Of a DNA stretch of 64,000 bases, positions 36,925 through 47,477 are shown in pieces. A model generated the notes under the pieces. That model worked only from the letters and a program-made list of their open reading frames with translations, was not told the DNA's origin and searched no databases. Each line of letters starts with the position of its first letter. Position 1 is the first letter of the stretch. The stretch is from Drosophila miranda (taxonomy: Eukaryota; Arthropoda; Insecta; Diptera; Drosophilidae). Position numbers and translations under genes: made by a program. The stretch is from positions 21,372,001-21,436,000 of the forward strand of contig NC_046676.1 of assembly GCF_003369915.1 (NCBI RefSeq), read 5' to 3'.

Positions 36925-37149
36925 AAGGACAGGAGGACTGGAGGACTGGAGGACAGGACAGCATCGCATCGAGTGCAGAGATCTGTGCAAAATGCAGAAA
37001 CAAGCAACGAGCAGCAGGCCATGCGTGGAAATAAATTAATCTTTTATGCTTAAACAAATCCGTGTTTTTCCGTCGAGCGAGAAACAGCATTGAACGGAGC
37101 ACAATCGTACGGAGTCAGCAGTATAGCAGGAGGATATACGGATTCCCCG
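36925..37149 (+). other. CCHa1-R 5' leader exon with short upstream ORFs
   Basis: A good acceptor (TCTGTTTGCAG, ending 36924) precedes this leader. Three upstream ATGs, near 36991, 37021 and 37047, open ORFs of about 10-16 codons that end before the receptor start at 37150. The exon start is inferred. Confidence 0.4.
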
Positions 37150-40100
37150 ATGATAGCCAACCTGGTCAACGTCATTAGCAGCATCGCCATCGAGATGGAC
37201 TCGGGCATGAACACGGACCAGCATAAGACTCTTGACATTGACGCGGGGTCGGGACTGAACGTCACGCAGGCTCTCTGGGAGCTGGCCGTGGCAACGGCCA
37301 CTGGGATGCCGCCCCTCATCGAGGGCCTTGACAATGGAAGCGTGCCGGTGACCGAGACCCCCTATGTGCCCTACGGCAGGCGGCCGGAGACCTACATTGT
37401 GCCCATCCTCTTTGCCCTGATCTTTGTGGTCGGCGTCCTGGGCAATGGGACACTGATTGTGGTCTTCCTTAGCGTGCGGCAGATGCGGAATGTTCCAAAC
37501 ACGTGAGTTCAGGCATAGCAAAAGTATCCCTACCCTGCAAATGGAGGTTTAAGCGAAAATGCGAATAAAAGTGGAAGCAAAAAGATACCAAATATTCTCC
37601 AATTTGCAGGGTATCTTCATTGACTAGACACCTTAACGTACCAGAGATGGTAAAGAGATATTCGCATAGGATCAAATTAGATCTTAGTGTGATTACAGGA
37701 TATCAACGAGTCCACTTTCGTGTTTGTGGGCTTGTTGGAAAATGAGTTTTTGATTTATGGCAAACTTAAATTGAATTTAATTGTATGAAATATGCGCAAT
37801 GGACCAAAGTGTGCGCCAAATTATGCATGCAAAAGGCGAATGTCACGAGTTTCCCTGAAAGTTATCCACCACCCTCTGGGGCCGGCATACGCCAAATACG
37901 CCAACCGCAACGTGGCTACCCATCAGTTAATTAAGTGCTCGGCTGGGCTGGGCTGGGCTGGGCTGGGCTGGGCGGGAAGGACCGGCAGTGTGATGATAAT
38001 GGTAATGCTGTTACGTCCTCCTGCCGGAATTTACTTAAAACTCCCCTACGCACATGAATCGATTGGCAGCTGTTGAAGCATTTGCACAGAGAAACAAAAT
38101 GGGACACGATACTCGTATTTTGTCCCCCCCCCCCCCCTCGTTAGAGCCAACTAATTAGTCATGTCTGTAATGTGTGCGTGTGTGTGTGTGTGTGTGTGGG
38201 GGTTTTTTGTACTGCATAAATTGTGTGTCATAAATCAAGTTATTGTGCCAAGCCATGCCCTCGGAGACAAATATGATTTTCAGACGATAACCTTATGTCG
38301 CCTTGTTTTGGGGGAGCCCACTGTAAGTGGCAGCTGGAGACTATGTATGTATGTGGTGGAGGCTGGAGGCGAGTGTAGGAGAGAGAGGGAAGGCGAGAGA
38401 GTCTTAAAGGGCAAACGAAGATAAGTAACTGTTTAAGCACAGTCGTGTCGCTCAGTATGGTCGTGTGTAGTAGCATGTATCAGAGGCGCTGCTGGACACT
38501 AGGAGGATGCGGTGGAGGGCAGTGTGGCGATAAAGAGTGAGAGGGAGTTGTCTTTAAGAGCAAACGAAGCAGCTGTGACTACGCTCAGCTTGGTGAGAGC
38601 TGGTGAGACTGTACGAAAGAGCAGGCAATGGGATTATGCAAAATAGCAAAGTAACGGTTAAAGCACAGTGGCAATTATTTTTTGGGTAGAACCATTTTTA
38701 TTAGCGCAACCTTTGCACCATTTTGATGAGGAATAGACTGGAAATTCACTCTCTATTTACCACTTAGAACAGCGGCAGCTGTGGCAGGCACTGTGTCTTC
38801 AAGAGAGCCGCCGCTTTAAATGGAACCGTTACTCAAGCGCACACACCACACTTCACTCAAATTAACTTGTCCACATACGAGACAGACGAGCGGGGGGAAT
38901 GTAGAATCGACCTTATGCATTTCCAACAAACTAAGCAACGTTGGGGGAAGCAATGAAATGATGGAAAACCCTATTTGAAATAAGTCAAGCCCCATGCACA
39001 CATGTCCTGGGCACTTAAAACTTACTGGCTGGCACTCTTCTGTGCAGCCAAAAGCTGAGGGAAATGTCAACTGATCAAATTACGCTGAAATTGCATTTCG
39101 TAGTCAAGCCAGTCCCAGTACCGAACCAACCCGAGGGCCGAAGCAGACCGTTATCGGCTTTAGAGCTCGGAGCCACAGAAAAGTAATTTGGTGTTGCATT
39201 TCCGGCAGCAGAACGTGGCTAACAAAGTGCCACATGCAGCTTATTTATGGTTGGCGGAGAGGTTGGATAAAAGCGAAATTACTATATGAGATCACGGACC
39301 GAATTGCCACTATGCGCAATTTATTTGCTGCCACTGTAAGAGACGAGAGACGAGCTTAAGTGTGCCGTGCCCTTTGTGGGGAGATAGTGAGAATGCAAAA
39401 ATGCTTGCCCAAAGATAACTGCGCTTAACTCTCAAGCCTCTCTTACTCCTTCCATCCCTGTCTCTGCTGTAAAAGAGAGTGTAGGCATATGGCAGCATTT
39501 CCTACTGCTTCCTCAAGCAGTTCATTCCCATTCTAAGAGAGAGAGAGGGAGAGGGAAACTCATTTTGGAACTGCTCTGTTCTAGACATAATAAAGCTTTA
39601 GCCTTATAAATCAATTTAATCGGTCATTGTACTTGCCCCAAGTCAGCGACAACTGTCTCGCAAAAATTTGCCTAATACTTGGCCCCCATAAATCAACGAT
39701 GCGCAGAATTTGTATCACACTTGAAGGAGCACGTGCTCGTGCTGGAATCCCTAACCCCTAAAATTCAGCAAAAGCCCATTGCAAAGTCAGCCTGCTTATC
39801 TCAAGAAGTAAAACATAAATCTATTGGGGGGCCGCCTTGACTTGACTTTAAATTTCAAACACACATAAATTGTCTCTTCCAGCTATATACTTTCGCTGGC
39901 CCTGGCGGATCTGTTGGTCATCATCACCACAGTGCCACTGGCATCCACCATCTACACCGTGGAGTACTGGCCTTATGGCAGCTTCTTGTGCAGTCTGTCG
40001 GAGTTCATGAAGGATGTATCGATTGGGGTGTCGGTGTTCACACTGACAGCCCTCTCGGGCGATCGGTACTTTGCCATTGTCGATCCATTGCGAAAGTTTC

Positions 40101-42374
40101 ATGCTCATGGTAAGATATATGGAAAAGAATTCCCCAATGTAGCTAAAACATTTCTACGTCTCCTTTTAGGAGGCGGTCGCCGGGCCACACGCATGACCTT
40201 GGCCATAGCGGTTTCCATTTGGCTGTTGGCCATCATCTGCGGTCTCCCAGCCCTCATCGGAAGCAATCTCAAGGCACGTTTTGCTCTAATAATCCGAAAA
40301 CTAGTCGTTAAACTAATTTCATTCTTGCCACTCTTGCAGTATCTTGGCATCAACCAGGAAAAGTCGATTGTCATCTGTTATCCGTATCCGGATGCTTGGG
40401 GCGCTAACTACGCCAAGACAATGGTCCTGTTGCACTTCCTGGTCTACTATGCCATACCATTGGTGATTATAGCGGTTTTCTATGTGTTGATTGCCCTCCA
40501 CTTGATGTACACGGCGAGTGTTCCTGGCGAGATGCAAGGAGCTGTCAGACAGGTGAGTATTTGTTCCCTTCCAATCCTTGAGACAGTGGAAACCCTTAAA
40601 TTTCTCTAGAAAGAATTCCATAAAGTGATATATACATATATCGACCGTAAAATTGATCTCAAATAAATAATGATATACGTAACTTCATAAAAGTGAACAA
40701 GAAAACTTTTTCCAACTACTTTTTTACCGACAACAAAATTGGCAAAAAACTTTTCCACTTACTCCACTTGAGTGGAATTAAATATTTATACGAACTTACG
40801 CAGAGCATAGTTCATAAATTACATGAAATGAAGGTACAAATATAATACGTTTTCAGCACATATTCCGGCCACAGCAATGAATGCGAAAGATACCCACATT
40901 TTGCACTATTCTGAGGAGTTTTGATATTCCCATCCCCCCCGGCTACCAATATTACTCCCTTAAGACTCTCTCTTTGACGATGCACGGGTACGAGTGCCAT
41001 AGATAAATAGATTACGGATTCGTAGAGCACATTCACATTAAGGGATCTCGACTGCTATACGTTTAACAGAAGATAACAGCGTTTATCCATTTGCTCTTGT
41101 TGCAGGTTCGAGCGCGTCGCAAAGTCGCTGTGACTGTGCTGGCATTCGTTGTCATCTTTGGCATTTGCTTTCTGCCGTACCACGTCTTCTTCCTCTGGTT
41201 CTACTACTGGTGAGTGAGTGCTTTTATGAACTGTGAAAGGGATTTATGCGGAGCGGCTGGGGAGCTGCTCATTCATGCATGGATGGAAGAGTCAATTTGT
41301 CATGCGGATAAAAAGGAGCCTGCCCCCAGCCCGGGGCACGGGGAGATGCGACCGTGTGTGTGGCTGGGACCTGCGGATGAGTAATGTTGTTGCCGTTTGT
41401 TCGACACTTGTTAGCTACGACAATGTGGATGCGGGTGGAAAATCAATTTCCCCACTGATATCTCCATTACATGTCGACGCTTGGTGCTCACGTGTGTGTG
41501 TGTGTGTATTTACTTGCAGGCCCACTGCCCAGGAGGATTACAATGCATTCTGGCATGTCCTGCGCATCGCCGCTTACTGCATGTCCTTCGCCAACAGCTG
41601 TGCCAACCCGGTGGCCCTCTACTTCGTGAGCGGCGCCTTTCGCAAGCATTTCAATAGGTACTTGTTCATTCACATCACTTCTCCACCACCACCACCACCA
41701 CCACCTCCAACTCCAGCAGCATGACAGCATGCCCAAACGATTACCAATAACCTGGTAACGATCACGATAACAAACCAATAGATAACTGTAAGCCAGTAAC
41801 GCAACTGTAAGCGTAAGCCAACTGCAATTTGTATCTCTTAAAACCAAACAGAAACAATACTCAAACCCCAACCAAATCCACAGAACCAAACGAAACTTGA
41901 AACAACCACAATGGGAATCACATATCATATCATTTCAAATCATATGGCAGCTGGGATGACACTTGAATTGAGTTTGAATTTGTTTTGTTAACCCATTCGT
42001 TTTTTATGTTTCATCTGCATGAGTTCGTTTTCAGTTGGTTTACCCATTGATTTGTTGTTCCGCTTCAATGGGATATGTTCAATAGTAGATTTTGACCGAG
42101 AACTGATTTATCTGTCCGTTTTCCTTTGAAGAGCTCTTTATAGCCATCTACTTATTCTTTTTTTTCAAGACCTAGGCACAACCTTGACTGTTGATGTCTA
42201 TCAATGGAAGCGTTTAATATCGGCTACCGATAATTGGGAAGAGTACTTTCACTGCCACTTAAAATTCCGTTTAAAAGTAACTGTCTGTCCTGGCACTTGA
42301 ATGTAATCAACATTACGTTAACAGTCAAGCAAAACCATTGACCAGATTGCCATCAGAAATCCTTAGTTTCTTAT

Positions 42375-42421
<47 letters not shown>

Positions 42422-42929
42422 TTATAGAAGAAGACGAAAAAAATACACTCCCTTCCTTTTGGTGGCGATTCTATTGCATTCCCATTGGGGCATCTCCTGC
42501 AGATATCTGTTTTGTCGCGGCGCGAACGGACGCCGCAAGAAGCGGAACCAAGCGAACGACACCTTCTGCATGCACCGGGACACCTCGCTGACCAGCACCG
42601 CTTCGAAGCGCTATCAGTCGCGACATTCCTGCTATCAGAGCACCATCCGCAGGTGAGTCCATACATGTGGTCCTTTGGCCCCCCCCACACGCCCCCGCCC
42701 CAACAATCGAGTACTGATTGCCCTTCCCGTTGACAGCTCCCGACTGCAGGAGACAACGATAGCCATGCTGCCAAATGGGCCCCAGGGCCAGAATGGCGCC
42801 CCAATTTCAGCCGTAGACCTAGCCGCTTGCCAGAATGAGGCGACGCGGGGCAACGATTGTTTGCCACTGAACGAGTACGGCCCGCGGACCAGGCCGCCAC
42901 TAAGGCAGCAGCAGTCTCTATTGAATTAA
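37150..42929 (+). CDS. CCHa1-R: CCHamide-1 receptor-like rhodopsin-family GPCR (8 coding exons)
   Basis: This is a peptide GPCR of the bombesin/BRS3-like group, a plasma-membrane receptor for CCHamide. Coding exons are 37150-37502, 39883-40109, 40170-40273, 40340-40552, 41106-41209, 41520-41657, 42503-42652 and 42737-42929, giving 493 aa. The frame upstream has no ATG, so 37150 is the first usable start. The N-terminus has N-glycosylation sites (NVT, NGS) and no clear signal peptide. TM1 has GNGTLIVV, TM2 LALADLL, TM3 ends SGDRYFAIV (DRY), TM6 FGICFLPYHVFF and TM7 ANSCANPVALYF (NPxxLY). The intracellular tail is basic, then Ser-rich. The intron after exon 3 begins GC. CCHa2-R is the alternative; I prefer CCHa1-R from the neighbourhood with the TRIAP1-like gene and Sema1b. 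Confidence 0.85.
37941..37970 (+). repeat. pentamer array (GGCTG)x6 in CCHa1-R intron 1
   Basis: Perfect tandem GGCTG units, 30 bases, within the first coding intron. Confidence 0.9.
38124..38199 (+). repeat. poly(C) and (GT)n microsatellites in CCHa1-R intron 1
   Basis: A 14-base C run at 38124-38137 and a TG/GT run at about 38173-38199. Confidence 0.9.
42377..42414 (+). repeat. (CA)n microsatellite in CCHa1-R intron 6
   Basis: About 19 CA units, roughly 90 bases before the exon 7 acceptor. Confidence 0.95.
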
Positions 42930-45900
42930 GACGGCAGCCCAAAGCTGCCCCAAAAAAACTAGTCTTTAAGGGAGTTTACAGGAAGGCAAGTCAGGCAGGA
43001 TCCTCCGAATCACCCGACTTGCGGAGGAACAAAATAAGCTAACCAAAAATTAGAAAATACACATTTAAGCTGAGATTAATTTTGCTTTAAATTCTGTTCT
43101 ATTTTTTATAGCGCACTCTCATTAAAGTATATGTACGCTAGGCTCCCAAACTGTTTCCAAGCCACAAAAAACTTTATTGATCCCAAAACGTTTTAATGGA
43201 AAACTTGCACTTAAACAAAGTTGGTGACCCCCCCCCCCCCCCCCCCGAATTGTACATACTTCCTGCACAAAAACACCGACGTACATAAACACATATAGTT
43301 AATGCATGGATGTGTGTTTCTATGTGTCTAGTCATAGGGTTAAGCCCCCACGTAAACTGCGTCTCTGTCCCACACTAAAGTATTGGCTTTAAGCGAAACT
43401 ATTTTACGGAGACATATATTTTAAAATGTATCTGTCATTTTAGGATTCTAGTAATATGTATAGTGTAAATATATTTTTTTGTGCCAGAAAATAGTTGCAA
43501 AATAAATGTAAATTGTGCGTTGAGAGTGTTTTTACGTTTTATTTGCCTCTGTCAGTGGCAGGCAGCCAACGCTCTCGGCGGTAACTTGAAAGGAGATGCG
43601 TTGGCATACAAGATTTTATGCCTGGAAAAAGTCATGGAAATTTATGGGAAATTAAATTACTGAGACCATCCTGTGGAGCTGCTGTGGAGCACCGCACCGC
43701 ACCACACCGCACCTCTTAAGCGAAAACTTTTGGTCATTCATATGCGAGTAAACACAAAGCAAAGCAGAGCAGAGCAGAGCAGGCCGGTCGCGACCCAAAA
43801 AGGGAAAAAGGAAAACTCCTTGTGGGGGGCTCTTTTTTCGGTTCTGCATGGGACAGGCCCGCAGATTAATTGGTTTGACCGCCAGAACAAACGGGTGGAG
43901 TCGCCATAATCTAGTGTTCGCATCGCAACAGTCCCCAGAAATTTCTGGGTTCTTTTCAAAGTTCGTTGCTCGGTTTGCCTTTCTATTTAAAACCGATTGG
44001 ATCTGGGATGGGAAAAAGTTCTCGAATATGTCAAAAAGTCGTCTGCAAATCGGGTTTCAGAGGAGATTGCACTCTAGAAGAGCGAGAGAGAGAGTATGAG
44101 TGTGGTTCGTTTCAATAGCTTTAATTTCATGGATTTATTTATGACATTTCACACTTAAAGTTTCTTTAAGTCCAGCATAATAAACATCTATAAATAGCTA
44201 CAGGTCCACCTCAGAAAATCACTCCCGTTTCCTGAATCAATTTCCGGGAATTCTGCGGCCTCCTTTGGGGCGTGCCACGTGGCTCCCAAGCGTAATGGGC
44301 CATCAACCCAATAAGCTTTAATCGGAGGCACGATGGGCCATGTATTCGACCGAGACAGATGCAGAAATTAAATTAACCCATGAAAATGTCGAGCGCGTCG
44401 GGAGTGCGTTGATCCGTCAGCTACGTGCTAAGGATTTTCGTTGCCCATCATCCCACCATTCGTTGCCCATTCGTTGGGAGCCTTATCTTTGCCTTGGCAA
44501 CCAACGACAGATATATAAATAAATGCCTTATATTTGTTATTTTATTTCGTCCCTCTCTGGCTGCTCATTTTTAATAAACCAGCGCGGGTATGCCACTCGA
44601 CGGAGCGACCACGTCAAGTTGTCATCAAGCCAAGCCAAGTCGAGGAGTGCTTATCCCGGCTTTATTAACTGTCCAAAGTGTTTGTCGCTCCTTCTGCGGG
44701 GCCCAGGACAGGCCCTTCCGAAACCATCTACAATCAGCTCAGCTTTTACTTTGTGTCGTTTTCTTTGTGGTCTCGAATTTCAAGTTTATTTTTGTTCTTC
44801 TTGAGATTGTTATTTTGATATTTTTCTATTTTTATATTTTGTCTGGGGGAAATTTAATTTGTGGCGCTCTGGGAAAACAACAGTTGATTTTTGGTCTAAT
44901 TAGCAAGCCCCTGATCAATAAAGTGGAGCGCTGTCGCGTGGCTTGAGTGGACTCTCTGTTGTGGTGATTCATGAGGTTGTGGCTGGCAGGCAGTGGGAAA
45001 GATTGGACTTTTGGGTTAATTAATATGCAGAAATAGCAATGCAATGCATCTTCAGTTAATTAATGAAATCGTTGCCTGTTTAGGCACTATCCACAGTTAG
45101 GAGAAACCAGAAAGGCCCCAGGCTGACTCATCCGGATATGGCTGTTTATAGGATGAAGGGGAGAAAGAACTCCTTTCCCTTCCATTTTTAGGAAGCGAAA
45201 TCCAAAACCGTACTTAATTTGATTGCTCGTCTTGAATGGTTCATCCGCATCGATTATACTTACTTTATTTGTTTAGCCAATTAAGTAGCCGTAAGAGAGT
45301 GAATTAAGTTAAACGACCGCTAATATTAATTTAAGTAGCGCCAAGTGTTGCGACACTTGAAAACCACACAAACAAATTCGAACACGTAAAAAGTGCTGGG
45401 GGGAGAGCAGAACATAATGAGGACAGGACCATGCGAAAAAAGCGGAACCCACGAACACTTAGAAAAACACAGGCAAAGACAAACACAAACATGAAAAGCA
45501 ATAACAATAATAATGCTCAGCTAAAGCCACATAAAGCATGCATATGTATGCGTGGTGGAAGAGAGGGAGAGAGCCTAGACAAGTAGCTGGAGACAAGGTA
45601 TATTAAACAGAAGGTAGGGCTACAGGCAAATGCATGAGAATGAAGGAGCTTCACAGATGATGGCAAACACGATTATAGCCTTACCTTCCATTAAATATAT
45701 ATATTTTGTGGGAAGTTTGGGCTGTGGGTAGCAGAAACAGAAACAGAAAACGTATGGGAAGAAGGAGGTGGGAGGTGGGTTTAATGGAGAAATGTTGGCG
45801 TGGTAAATAAATAAAACGATTTGCGACGCACACAAAGACACAAATGTAAGCACAGTCCTCAAGGTGCAAAGCACGGCAGCTTAACACCATTCCAATGCTG

Positions 45901-46172
45901 TTGTTCTGAGGGCCCCCTACCCTCGGTGAGCAGCAGGAAGGGCGGAGGGGAGGCTGTAGGCAGGAGTCAATGATTCGTGGAGACGGCGTGACAGGGAGTC
46001 GTGGCCTAATCGTAAATTGCTTTGAGTAGGACTAATCTACACACAGGCACACACACGCATTAGGCACATAAAAATTGGCTCTCAATAGGCCGGAGGGCAC
46101 TTTTGTGCCTCGCACTCACACGTTTTTAATCTCTTTGCGTGCGTTCATGTTTGTGTGTGGTTTATACCATCA
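42930..46172. other. CCHa1-R 3' flank and intergenic DNA
   Basis: The 3' UTR probably runs to AATAAA near 43500, after a 19-base poly(C) run at 43228-43246. Beyond that I see no gene. A CACCGCACC-type short repeat at 43690-43712 and an AGAGC repeat at 43764-43780 are simple sequence. Confidence 0.45.
43228..43246 (+). repeat. poly(C) run, 19 bases
   Basis: Uninterrupted C homopolymer in the presumed CCHa1-R 3' UTR. Confidence 0.95.
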
Positions 46173-46493
46173 CTAGGAGTATGATGATTTTGACCATATG
46201 TTTGCAACGCCAAGAGGAAATCCTTTGCGACCCAAGAGATCAGCATCAAGACTCAAGTCGATATCGTCATGTCCTTCTGAAGAGATTACTGTAGAGATTT
46301 CCCTGTAGCTGTCACTGGAAATGGATGTGTCCACTAGGGTGTCAAATGGCTCGGCCTCCAACGGTAGCCGGTCGCTTGTTCCCTTCTTGTGTCCTCATGT
46401 AGGCGTTTTGTCGCCTGACTGTGTGGGTGACGGCATCGTCTGGGACACGGGAGCCGCCTCCTGGTTTGATGCCCCTGACAGCTGGCTATGCAT
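46173..46493 (-). CDS. candidate ORF interrupted by one TGA, unrecognised
   Basis: Minus strand: ATG at 46493 opens 32 codons (MHSQLSGASNQEAAPVSQTM and on) to a TGA at 46395-46397. The same frame then stays open for 73 codons to TAG at 46173, giving an acidic Ser/Asp-rich segment (e.g. SISSDSYREISTVISSEGHD) and a C-terminus LGRKGFPLGVANIWSKSSYS. Both halves look protein-like. An acceptor-like CCAATTTAG precedes the first half, so it could be a last exon. Options are stop-codon readthrough, a decayed exon, or chance. No family is recognised. Confidence 0.25.
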
Positions 46494-47192
46494 ATTAAAT
46501 GTCTAAATTGGATCAGAGTACGTAATGGAAAATCGTACCTAAAGGCCAGGCCATGTGGCAATATGCTAAACATTGCGTGTCGACACAACCACTATTGTGG
46601 CTGCCAAGGATAATGCTCGATCGCTGCAGGGACAGCATTTATACCTTAGATTCCTTATAATACCTAACACTTAAGCACATTTTGACCTTTGAAATTGTAT
46701 AACACCAAAAATGGAGCTCCCCCCAAGGATATCCTCCAGCTTGGATATTTCCTAAACGTATGCCACACAATTTTACGATGCTCATTTTATCACTCTGGCA
46801 AGCGAAGCAGTAGCCAAAAATCACCACCTGCTGATTTATATTTAGCTAAAATATACAACCGCCTTCTCAGGTTCTCCTTCTCCGTCGCAGGAACATCGTC
46901 ACTCGTATATTATCGGCCACTCGACCCCGTCGACTCATCTGACTTAACCTTCTCCGCCTGGCCTGGCTCTGGCTCTGGCCTCTACTCGAACACGAGTATA
47001 TTTTAAGCATTTACAACTTGATGGCCAATGGTCTAGTGGCAGGCCATGCAGTGGTCCTCCATCTCTATCTCCATTCCCCCTCCATCGACTTGCTCTGAGT
47101 CTAAGCCCCTTTTGGGAGCAATCACAGCTGGCGGTTGGCCGCAAAGGCCACAAGCCACAAGAGTCAGCTCCATCCAGCGGCAGAGTGTAACA

Positions 47193-47477
47193 TCAGAGCT
47201 TAGAGATGGTGGGATGGAGAGCTGGAGGAGGAGGGTTGGGAGCGACGAATTTCTTAACAACTAATTGCTGGGGAACCAGGGCAAACCTCTGATAACCGAC
47301 ACCATATGAGCTAGCTCCACCACCATTAGACAAGCGGGCAGGGGTGAGGGGCTGAGGGGCTGAGGGAGCAGCACCTGCCAGTGGAGTGACATCAAGCATA
47401 CGCCTCGTGTGACATCTAATTAAGGCCCCAAATAATCCCAGCAAGAGGCAGACGACGGGTACTAGGCAATTAAACAT
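47193..47477 (-). CDS. candidate secreted small protein, 94 aa, unrecognised
   Basis: Minus strand ATG at 47477 opens MFNCLVPVVCLLLGLFGALI, a strong signal peptide or membrane anchor. An Ala/Pro-rich and Gly/Ser-rich part follows, ending VAPNPPPPALHPTISKL before TGA. The composition resembles small cuticle or eggshell proteins. There is no clear TATA box, and a donor-like CAGGTGCTG lies inside it. It could be a first exon that splices further. No homologue is recognised. Confidence 0.3.
   Translation of the reverse strand: MFNCLVPVVCLLLGLFGALIRCHTRRMLDVTPLAGAAPSAPQPLTPARLSNGGGASSYGVGYQRFALVPQQLVVKKFVAPNPPPPALHPTISKL

Noticed and set aside
41233..41724. 163-codon ORF, plus strand
   Set aside because: Runs through intron 5 of CCHa1-R, exon 6 and into a CCA repeat; only the exon 6 part is real.
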